Below, in pieces: positions 44,501-56,500 of a stretch of DNA of 64,000 nucleotides; the first letter of the stretch is position 1, and every line of letters starts with the position of its first letter. The position numbers were made by a program, and so were the translations under genes. The DNA comes from Pseudoips prasinana (taxonomy: Eukaryota > Arthropoda > Insecta > Lepidoptera > Nolidae): contig OX621258.1 of assembly GCA_951640165.1 (NCBI GenBank), positions 3,805,501 through 3,869,500 on the forward strand, written 5' to 3'. A model generated the notes under the pieces. That model ran no database searches. It was not told where the DNA came from and worked only from the letters and a program-made list of their open reading frames with translations.

Positions 44501-47500
44501 TAGTATGTGTGACATGTTGTTGTATATTGACTATTTGAATGTAATTACAAGTAATTTTAAAATCGGCTTCACCTAACATAATAACACAATAGTCGCTCAG
44601 ACCATAGTTAAGTAATTTTATGTCAATGTTCTCTAATAGATGTTCAATACTACAATTTGGCATAACATAGCGGACATACTCAAATTGATCGCTAAATGTT
44701 TCTTCAACAGCCTGCAATGTACCTTTAGAGACGCTGTTTGTCAGAATGCCTAGTTTGTTTTTAACCATCTCCATAGATATGTTACTGCTATAATTTGTTG
44801 TATTGCTGGTCGCGGATTGTTGATTTTGTAGCGCCTGTTGCAAGCTGTCAATTTTCTCATTTAGGCTAGTTATCTCTTTATCAGCTGTCTTTAGTTGCTG
44901 TTCAAGATCCAGAATTTTCAATTGAAAGGTTTGGACCAGTTCGCCGGAAACATCCTCAATTTTATTTCTTCTGGGTGGAGTAGCAATATCTGGATATTGT
45001 AGGGACTGTTTAGCTTTATTTTTGGCACCATTATTTGTAAGATTTTTTTATTTGGTGATTTCGATAAAAGGGTCTTTAAGGTATCGGTATCTTTGGTAAG
45101 TTTGATAACTTGTTTCCGTAGATCATTGTTCTCAAGTATAACATTTTCAAGTTCGTTTTGTGATATACTAAGCTCCAAACGTAATTGAATAATGGTTTCT
45201 TCCATTTCCTGGATGGGTATTAACTTAGTTATAGTGCAGTCCATACTCTTTGACAAGGTTTCGTCAATGGTAATAGATAAATCATCAGACTGTGGATCCG
45301 AATAAATGTCAAAATTTTCATTATTTGATGCGGAACTCTTGGGCGTTGTGTTAGCGTGTTATCCACTAACGGTGTAAATAAAGGCGTGGTAACAAGTAAT
45401 GGCGTAGTTGAAGGTGTGGAGTCCATTACCGGGGTGGTTGACAACGTAGTATTCGGTAGGATCATAGACGAAGGCGTAGTGTCTAATAACGGAGATGAAG
45501 GTGAGACTTCAAGTAACGCCGCAGGAGAAGAATTTAAATTTTTGTAGGAATGTTCAGTGCTCTGCTTTTTCCTTACCGTAACGTTAGACGTCTCAGTGAT
45601 TGATGGAGTTTTCACTCTTGTTTTTTTATCACATGCCTTACACAGCCATTTACCTTTCTTATTCTTATCTTTTTGCGAATAACCTACACATGTATATTCA
45701 AACCAAGTTTTACACACACAACATTCAACCATATCTTTGCGATCGGTTTGATTTTTGCATTTGCCACATATAACTAGTTGCGACATCTTTAGGCTCTTAT
45801 CACCCTTTGTTTTTGACGACATGTCGCTTATATTATGTAGACCGCTCGATCACTTTAATCCCGGGCAGTAGAAAATTGGGTGCCGGCACAGCCAGTTCCA
45901 CTACGTCCGAAGGTAGAATGAATTATTTTATTAATCGTTTCCAAACGAATCGTTTTTCTTATATAGTTGAACGCATCCGTATGTGACAGTTGTGGCAATG
46001 CGTTCAGTTGTCAAACTCATTCGGTTCCGTTATTTGTTGAGGATGTGTGTATGAATGCACGTATATGAATCAGCTGTGAAACAGCTGATTTGTCGTGGTG
46101 TGAGTATTTTTGAATTTGGGTAACGATCAAGTTTACTTTGGAATATGTTTCAACTCACGGCATCTTTCGTAGTACTGATGGATGATATGTTTCCCACAAG
46201 GTAAGGTTATGTTGACATTAACTTTCACTGCGTTTTACACTTCAATAAAGCTTTCAGACAATAATATCCAATTTAAAAACTCGAGATACAGACTACTTGT
46301 TTACTTGGCCAGTGTTTAATGTGTCTTCCGAAGCACCGAGGCTTAGAAATTAAACCAATTTGGTGGTAGCCCACCCATGAACTGACCGCAAGCCTAGTAT
46401 GTTACCCTCGCCGATCACTTACGGACCGGTGAGAGCATCTAGCTATGAGCGCCATTTACATGATCACTACGACAAGAATAGCCAACACTGCGATGACTAT
46501 TCTTGTCTCAGTGATAACTAAACTTCTCGCAGTGATGTCTAATCTTGTGTCAGTCAGGACAAATGTTCTCGTAGTCATGACTGATCTTGTCGCAGTCGTG
46601 CCTAATCTTGTCACAGTCATGACTAAACTTGTCACAGTCATGACTAATTTTGTCGCAGTCGTGCCTAATCTTATCACGGTCGTGCCTAATCTTGTCGTAG
46701 TCATGACTAATCTTGTCACAGTCATGACTAAACTTGTCACAGTCATGACTAATCTTGTCACAGTCGTGCCTAATCTTATCACAGTCGTGCCTAATGTTGT
46801 CGCAGTCATGACTAAACTTGTCACAGTCATGACTAATCTTGTCATAGTCATGACTAATCTTATCACAGTCGTGACTCATCTTGTCGCAGTCGTGATTAAT
46901 CTTGTCGCATTCGTGCCTAATCTTGTCAGTGATGACTAATCGTTATAACCACGAATGATCATGTAAAAAATGTTTACTTACTGGTTCCAGCAAACTCAGT
47001 CCCCTCTTCAAATCGGCCCCCGCCACTTTATAAGGGTTGTAGTACTGCGGCAAGTCCATAGCATCTAATATAGTCGCGTGTATATCGTGGGGGGTAGTCA
47101 GCACGTTCGCATTCGCCTCTAGAGCCGCTTGTATGGAAGGCCTCTTGCGTTTCAGCTTCTCCGGGAGTCGTACAAACATGAGTGGCAAGCGTTCTTCGAG
47201 TTTCCCTTGGAGTGTGTTCCGTAAGTTTGCGTATCTGTGGGAATAGGGACATTAGAATTTATGTGCACTACAATGCTCCACGCATATGGCTATTCTCTAT
47301 TGATACTGGCCGCCGTGGCCGTAAATTGACCAGGACGACATTATTATTAATACATATCGTTAATTTTATGTGCCCTATTTGAAAATATTGCTTGGAACAT
47401 ACGACAGTTAACGACCAAAATGTTTTTGAATTTTTCGTTCATGTGATTTAATACAATAAAATTGGGAAATAGAAATTAACAGATTCAGGAAATTTTAATG

Positions 47501-50500
47501 GTTTTTTTTTGTGTTTTTAATGCCGTAATATTCGAAAAGGGCATAACTCGTAAATATACAAAATCCAATTAAATATATAAAATAACATTTGATTTTCAAC
47601 AGATTGATAGTAACAGTAATTCAAAAATAAATTTTATAATTCTTACGCAACTTTAGAAAATAATTAGTATTTTACATTTCCTGAACATTTTATAGTATCA
47701 GAGAAGTGCCCTTTTTGGAAATTACATATTCAATTATAATAATATAAATATAAAATGTCCTCCTAGCCTAATTTTAGCCACAGCGGCCAGTCTCAATGTA
47801 GACTAGCAAATGGCTAGTCTGTGCGCAAACACAGAAGCATTTTCTATTCCATAACGCTTATGATCCGATGGGACGATAAGCGACACGACCGGGAAGAGGT
47901 TAGATAGAGGACCGAGGGTTTTACGAGCTCTCTGAGGCACGGGGGTATAATGCCGCCAACTCCCAGACTTTGAGCTGATACTAAGAAATTTTTCTTTTTA
48001 CAGAAAAATCTCAAAATCACTTTTGGCCCAACCCGGCATTTGAACCCAGGACCTCATTATCTGCGGTTGAACACGTACGTATATACCACGTACCTAGCAC
48101 CGTGGTCACCCATCATGAACAGCATAGTATCCTCCAGCCTCCCGCTCTCCTTCATCGCTCTCAGGAACTGCGCGGTGGCTTCATCTGCAGTCGATATCAT
48201 GTTGAAGTCGTCGTGTGTAATGTCGGCTATGAAAGTGAAGCCGAACTTCTTGCCGTCCAGTTTGAAAAACTGAAAATATACACAACAATATTAATAATGA
48301 AATTAAATTAAATAATATTTAGCTGGGTCTTCTCAGTTGGGGCGCATTGGATCCGATGGTAGCATTAAAGCGCGACTGTCATTATAAACACAAGGTCCGT
48401 CATAATAATAATATTGAATTCGTACCTTAATATAGACATAACCATTCGGCAATATGTTGTAAAATTTACCTTAAACTATAAATTTCTAAACATAATCTCC
48501 TTGACAATAACTTAATACAAGCTAGCTAAATATAATTGCTATTATAAAATATTTTTATAGATGTTTTAACAATCCGTGTACCTAAATATTTATTTGTACC
48601 TAGAAATAATAATGTTTACTTAAATATATTACTGCAAACATGTTCTGACTATTTACAAGCGCTTTTTTAAAGTCTACGTGAATAAAAACCTTTTTTATTT
48701 ATTTTATTATATTTAATGAAATATATTACACTTGGGTTATTTACATACTTGTACTTGTCAAGCTCACAATGCAATACATATACATAGTCGAATACAGAAT
48801 AAAGTTACAAAAATAAAATTAATTAGTCCGTCCGTGCGGTCTGTCTGATCGCTTATACATATGTTTTAAAACCTTAAATAAATAAGAAGTACTAATGGAT
48901 GTTTGTTATTCTTTCACGCAAAAACTACCAAACGGATTTTGATAAAACTTTGTAGTGATATAGCTTATATATCCAAATAACACATAGGCTATAATTTATA
49001 AAGTTCAACGCGGGTAAAACCGCGGGGCACATATTGTTAATACTGAACGTGCGACTTGTTAATACAGATTTTTCGGCATGTTATAAAAATTTATTAACAT
49101 GTTTAAAATGTCAACACTGGATTTGCGCCATGTCAATACTGAGTTTGCGCCATCTCAATACTGACTTTACGTCATGTCAATACTAAGCTTGCGCCATCTC
49201 AATACTGACTTTACGCCATTTCAATACTGATTTTACGCCATCTCAATACTGACTTTACGTCAAGTCAATACTGAGTTGGTGCCATCTCAATACTGACTTT
49301 ACGTCATGTCAATACTGAGTTTGCGCCACCTCAATACTGACTTTACGCCATGTCAATACTGAGTTTCCGCCTTGGTTCAAATTGTTAAAGTAAGTACTCA
49401 CTTGATCAGTAATGTTGAGCATCAGTTTGAACTGCGGCGTGTCTCCGATGCAGTACGCGTACTTGATGTAGGGCTTCCGGGACCGCTTGTGCGACGTTTT
49501 GTCCTCGTCGATGTAGAACTGCCTCAGGTAATGGTCTGCGGGCTGCTTGTTGAAGCCGTTGAACCGGTACTGGAAGGTGCCGATCCAGGGCATGTCTTCG
49601 AAGTATGCTGTACGGTATCTGGGAAAATAGAGCATAATATGGCTACGAAAATTTGGAGACTAGTAAACTATCAAATTCGTCAACTATCTTTTGACGATCA
49701 CCGTAGCCTAGTTGGTAGTGCTCCTGCCTACGGAGGTGGTCCTGGGTCCGAATTCCGGTAAGTGCAAATATTTGTGTGATGAGCACGAATATTTGTTTCT
49801 GAGTCATGGATGTTTGCTATGCATTTAAGTATCTATCTATCTATATAAGTATGTATATCGTCGCCTGGTACGCATAGTACAAGCGTTGCTTAGTTTGGGG
49901 CTAGGATGATCTGTGTGACAATGTCCCCAGATATTATTATTATTATTATATTATCATAAAGCCGTGAAGTTCCCAGCCAAGAAACATTAACAGGGCCACC
50001 CCATGCCATCCCGTGGGTGTCATAAAAGGCGACTAAGGGATACTCCAGGTAGTCGGGAAGCAGCACCACCTGTGTATACTAGCTACCATCTAACTGCGGT
50101 CGCCAACTCGCATGCCAAGCGCGGTGACCACGGCAAGCCCCTCCAAATAATAACGTTACAGAAACCTTTGGATGAGGCTATATCCAGCAGTGGGCAACAT
50201 CAGGCTGATGATGTAAACTAGACTTTTGGCGCCAACGCGGAAAAAGACGCATCGAAGCTATGTTTTATTTTCAAAAACTGGTGTAAATTGGAGTTTTTAT
50301 GTGTAAATATGGTGGATTTTTAGACATAACATCTTCGACAACGCACACAAGTGGACGAAAGTGCGATATTGCCGTGAATTGTGATTTTCCGTGTTGTAAC
50401 CAAAACTCCATAAAAGCCCCTGGTAGTCTCCACTGCTTTACTGGGGTTGGACAAGGACTATGTATGACTTGACTGTGACGGACTATACTTGGCAATGGCG

Positions 50501-53500
50501 AAAATAAATGATATAATAATATATTTACTTAAGGCTCATAAGGCCAAAGAAGCAAGAGCCGTAAATCGGAATTAAAAAAAGAAGATGTAAACTATCGTAA
50601 ATGTCCGACATCTAGACGTACAGTCAGTTTGTAGACATTGTTTTTATATAAGTGGGAGACAAACGAGCAAGTGGGTCACCTGATGGTAAGTGATCACCGC
50701 CGCCCATGGACACTCGCAACACCAGAGGAGTCGCGGGTGCGTTACCGGCCTTTATGAAACAGCAAACAAGTGTTGTTGACCCTTCTCCCACCCAGATAAG
50801 CTCTGCGACCTTACTCACACACAATTTTTTTAACTGCTCGTGTGGCGCAGCGGCTTATACAGTCGCCTCACCGCTTCGTGTCCCGGGTTCGATTCCGTAC
50901 CGGACAACTATTTGTGTGACCCATAAATAGTTGTTCTGAGTCTGAATGTAATTTGTTTCCGTCCATTATATGTTTGTAAAGTACCCCGCGAAACAGGGAT
51001 TATATTCCCTAGTGCGGGAGTTGTCATTTTTAAGAAAAAGCTTTATATTAAGTTATTATTATTAAGAAATGTCTTCAGTTAGGTGGAGGTACTTCCCCAG
51101 TTGGGCTCCTTTTTATGCAGACAGCAACATCAGCACAACAGAAAACTATATTAAATATTTATTCGCTTTCTGTCTTATAGTGTTATTGTGCCTACTGTGC
51201 CTTATTTCGCCCGCTATTCCTTCTTTAATAAATTAAGTATTAATGCAATCCCCTATGACCACTGCGCCTAATTTCATCCACTATTCCTTCTTTAATAAAT
51301 TACGAATTAATTCGATCCTCTATGACCATTGTGCTTAATTTCGCCCACTATTCCATCTTTAATAAATTAAGTATTAATTTTCTAGGATCACTGTGCCTAA
51401 TATCACCCACTATTCCTTTTTATTAATAAATTAAGTACCGATCCTCTATAACCACTGTGCCTTATATCGCCCTAGTGGAATATGGCGTTGTGTTGATTAC
51501 GCTAAGACAATAACATACGCACCCATCCTGTTTAAGCCTGTTGAATATGAAAGGCATGTCGTCCATCGTGCCCGCCCTCTTCAACACCTTCCTCACGTCG
51601 GGGAGCTCCAACTCCGTCTTCCCCGTCATTATGGGGAACAAGGCGGCCGGCGTGCCGTCACCAACAATATTATAGCTGAAATCATCGCATAAGATAACAT
51701 TACGCTTTATTCACAAAATGGTCTAACGTGTCTCTTATTTTCCCTCGGTTTTACGTATGGGAACTAATTTGACACAACTATCATCTATAGTTGTGTCAAT
51801 TTAGTTCCTACGCATAATATGCCTGTTCTTCTCATAAGAAGTATGTTAGAAAGAGATTTTTATTTATTTAAAGGTACACCAACAGCTTCTGTATATAACA
51901 TTTCAAATAACGATTGGTACCAAGTTATGGTCTTATACAGTTGCCAATAACAGGTGAACCAACACTCACAAATAGAAATGATAACCTAAGCTAAAAACAA
52001 AGTGTAATAAAATTAAAATTAAAGTGATAATAAACTATATAAACTAAAATATAAATATATTAAACTTAACTAAACCAAATTATCAAATAGAAATTAAACC
52101 AAATTATACTTATACTTAAAATCAAAAAAATATAATAAAAAGATATCAATTAACACAAAATGTAATAGTATGTAGTATATGAGATATACCTATGTACTAG
52201 CATAATATATTATTCGTAGGTGTGCGGGTTTTCATAATTTGGATTTTAAAGATACTCATGGAGTCATAATGTAAAATGTACCCAGAGAAATAACAGGACT
52301 ATTTAAATATTGGTATAATAGGTAATGCAATAGCGTAAAGTGGTTAGGGGCCGTCTCTGACATGTATAGGCTGGATTGTGGGGTTAGACAGGGGGGTATA
52401 AGCTCGCCTCGACTTTTCAACCTCTATATGAACCAACTTATCGTGGAGCTAAGCAGCACCGGTATAGGGTGTCATGTCGATGGGATTTGCATAAATAATA
52501 TCAATTATGCTGATGATGCTGTCCTTTTGACACCTTCACTAGGTGCTATGAGGCTACTCCTCACTATATGTGAGTCTTATGCGTTGACTCATGGGCTCAA
52601 GTATAACGTAAAAAAAAGTGAACTTTTAATTTTCAAAGCGAGAGGGAATAATACCTACCCAACCGTTCCAGACGTGTCACTTTATGGCACTCCCCTGTGT
52701 AGGGTGCAAAGGTTTAGGTACTTGGGCCACTGGGTCACCGACGACTTACAAGATGTTGTTGATATAGACAGAGAACGTAGGTCGCTGGCTGTTCGCTGTA
52801 ACATGCTGGCCCGCAGGTTTGCACGATGTACAAACTCAGTCAAAATAACGCTATTTAAAGCATACTGCCAGTCATTCTACACGTGTAGCCTGTGGACCAG
52901 ATATAGTCAGAGGGCATACAGCGACCTGCGTGTCCAATATAACAACGCGCTTAGGGTACTGCTGGGGCTGCCGTGGCGGTGCAGTGCGTCAGGGATGTTC
53001 GCCGAGACGCGTATTGACGGGTTCGCAGCTATCATGCGAAAAAGGTGCGCTTCCTTGATGGCACGTATCCGTGGCAGCACCAACACTATCCTAAGAGTGT
53101 TTGTAGATAGGTGGGAGTCGCCTATGATGAGGAGATGGATGCAGCTACATGTTTATGTTTAATGTGAGCTAGTTATTTATGTTTACTAACAATAATTTTT
53201 AAGGAAATTGTTTACTAACACACTATGGACTTTGTCTGAAATAAATATATTATTATTATTATTATAATATACCACTCCAAATGCTGACAAGAATTTGGAG
53301 TGGACTTTATATATGAATTCATCGCCTGACTGAGATTAAATTATATTAGGTTTAGTTTAGTTGGCTTTATATAGAATAGGTGACAATATTGGCGATCTGA
53401 CTTTACACCACTAAACTATGTAGTTTAAATGTCATCATTTGCAATCTCTTATATAATCATTTGCAGTCTAAGCAGCGCGTTTGTAAAATGAGTTACTAAC

Positions 53501-56500
53501 TTCAACAAAATATTCTCATATATAATGTCTCTATCATAATCACCATAAATATAAAATCTATATTTATAGTAAAGTTTAAAATTGTAACTTATACCTATAA
53601 TTCTAATAAAATAATATGCAAATAAAATAGAAAAGGTTTTTATTCACATAATATAAAAATAAAAAATAAAAATAAAAAAGGTTTATTCCCAACAAGCACA
53701 GATAATCCTTAACTTAGTTTAAATCTAAGACAATATAATTAATTACGTTTAGTTTATATAATACTAATGAAGCATGCAACATTATTAGTACTAGCTAGGA
53801 AAGGCGTCTACCTCAGCAAATGTTACAGTAAATAATAATTATTACTGCAACGCTGATCTTCCGATAGCGCTTAAAAAACTACTAATTAAATTACAAAATT
53901 ATCCATGCGTATCGACCTGTAGTAGCGTTTGGTTGCGACTCCAACCACTTTAAATGTCATCAAAGAGAATATAAACAACTAGTATTGCGTCATTGCTGTG
54001 TTTACCTATCAAAAACTGTCAAAGTATAAAACATTACGATAAATATGAATGTGAATGTGGGCAGTTTAATAAGAAAAAGATCCTTGCCATAGACTTTAAC
54101 TCCACTTCCACTTGGTCAAAGGCCGGACTTAACCCAGGACGGGATTTTAACCCAGGACCTCGTTCTCTGCGGGTGAACACGCTACCACTAGACCAACGAC
54201 GCAGACAGGATCACTAAACACTAGACCAATAGGCTAATCAAAATTTTTACAACAACATCCAAATCCAACACATACCCATTTAAAAGAGTCCCTTCTAAAT
54301 GATTCTTGACATATTCGTAAGACTTCGGCATTTTCCGTATAAATCCATTCCTGGAAGTGGAGTCGAATCCAAATATCAGTATGTTGATGGTGTCTTCCCT
54401 CCCGGGCGGGGGTGGGATCCTTTCCACTGAGGTGCGGAAACCTAGGTGATGGCCCACCCATTTTGAACCGATGTAACTGGAATGAAAAATATTGGTGTAA
54501 TTATTATTGTGGACAAAAAGTAATTATTTTATCATCAATATTCAGTCATCATTTTTAAAACGTTGAATGATAGGTGGGGCTCTCCGATCGTAGGAAGGTG
54601 GATATGACTGCACGCAATCAAGTAGACATTTCTCAGAATCGGCGGGCTCTGCCACGATGCTCACGCAGCAAGGAATAATTTTATAAGTTACTAGCTGTGC
54701 CCCGCGGTTTTACCAGCGCTAAATTATCACAGCTCCTCCCCCGTAGGTAATAGCGTGATAATATGTAGCCTATATGTTGACCCGAACTCTTAGTAACATC
54801 CAAACAAAATTTGAAGTAAATCCATGCAGTACTTTTTGAGTTTAGCCCGGACATACACACAGACAAAAATTCTAAAAACTATATTTTTGGCTTAGATATC
54901 GATTGTAAATCACGCTCCAAGTATCCTTTCAAAAAAATATTCAATGGACATTTTTGACTTTCTTACGATTTTATTATATGTATAGATGATCATTGTAACT
55001 AACACATATGGATTTTTTTCTGAAACCAATTATTATTTCTGCGGTTAGGGATGCAGTTAAAGGCGGTTTCCATCTTTGTACCTGTTCTCTCTACGTCTTC
55101 CCTAAAGAGAGAAAGGGATAACTGCATATGTGTCTCAAGATAGTCGCTTATATAAAAAGGGTAACATTCATGACTAAATTTATTACGCAGGACAGACACA
55201 GGTAATAATAGGATAGTGAACGATATACTTTCTAATGAGCGCACTTCCTATCTCCCTTATCGTACGGGCAGTGGTTACCCTAGTGTCAGAGTTGTTCAAG
55301 CCGCCCAGTCGGCCTCTGACAGGGTTACGTAATGACTACAACCGGGACCGACAGCTTAACGTGCCCTCCGAAGCACGGAAACGCTCGGCGGTGACCCATC
55401 TATAGACTGACCGCGAGCCTAGTTACTTAATCTCGCCGATCGCTCACGGACCGGTGAGACCATCTAGCTATGAGGTATGCTCGCTGCACTATAAGTTATT
55501 GTCAAAAAAGCAATGATGAGATATGAAGTACTGAAATACATTTAATTAATATTTCCGGCAAATTTTCATAGGTGTACTAAATTATACTAGATACGCACTT
55601 GTTCCAAATTCAACAATTAAGGGTATATTGTCAAAGACTATAAACATTAAAAACAATTAATATTAATCTGTTCTCAATTTTGACACTCAGTTTGTCATCT
55701 CTTCTCAGTTCGTCAGTGTTTCAAAAGCAAGGTAGTGTGTATAACGTATTTTTATACAAATCATTTACTTCTGCCTAATATATTAGATTTCTTCACTCCT
55801 TCTGCATATTCATACACCCCGTCTCTGCAATTATTGTAAAACGGCTTTTGCTTCTCGTATTAAAAATATGATTCAGTAACACTTGGCTGTTGATGGCGAC
55901 CCTTTTTACCTTATCCCGTGGGAGCTGTTGAAGTCGTCCTGGTGGAATATCTATCAGAAAACTGGCAGCAGTACTATGACCATCATGCCAGTCTGCTAAA
56001 TGTAGTATTTTTTATATAATACTAGCTGTGCCCCGCGGTTTTACCTGCGTTAAACTTTATACATTTAGCCTATATGTTGACCCGATCTCTTAGTAATATT
56101 CATGCAAAATTTGAAGTAAATCCATCCAGTATAATATATCAGTATAATATATCCATATTTTTGAGTTTAGCCCGGACATACATACAGACAAACAGACACA
56201 CAGACAAAATTCCCAAAAACTATATTCTTGGCTTCGATTTCGATAGTAGATCACGCCCGAAGGATCCTTTTTAATAAATATTTAATGTACAGTCTCGACT
56301 TTCCTACGATTTTATCATATGTATAGATAGGATGGTAAACGAGCAAATGGGTCACGTGACGGTAAGTGATAATCGCCGCACATGGACACTCGCAACACCA
56401 GAGAAGCCGCAAGTGCGTTGCCTGTCTTTAATAAAACAAAAGGCTCGCTTCTTGAAGGTCGCCATAACATACCAATTTGGAAACATCTCTGCAGTAAATT

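Larger units (their letters stand above)
41042..46311 (-). mobile_element. Near full-length CR1-like LINE
   Basis: A ~5.3-kb minus-oriented element with a 5'UTR (about 45823-46311), ORF1, ORF2 and an (AAAT)n tail at 41042-41068. It interrupts a dispersed repeat; TTAA occurs at both ends. ORF1 with a PHD finger plus an esterase-like region, and ORF2 with endonuclease and RT, are the arrangement known for CR1-type elements of insects. Confidence 0.88.

Noticed and set aside
46445..46939. Open frames of 109-164 codons with VMTNLVT-like heptads
   Set aside because: A 21-bp minisatellite is open in several frames on both strands, which is a consequence of the period and not evidence for a gene.
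47028..47252. A 74-codon minus frame with [14 protein letters not shown]
   Set aside because: It is a shadow of exon 7, whose correct frame contains [13 protein letters not shown] and joins its neighbours.
54999..55244. An 81-codon minus frame as a possible DUF229 exon
   Set aside because: No matching splice signals or phase, no family motif, and exons 2 and 3 already join correctly.
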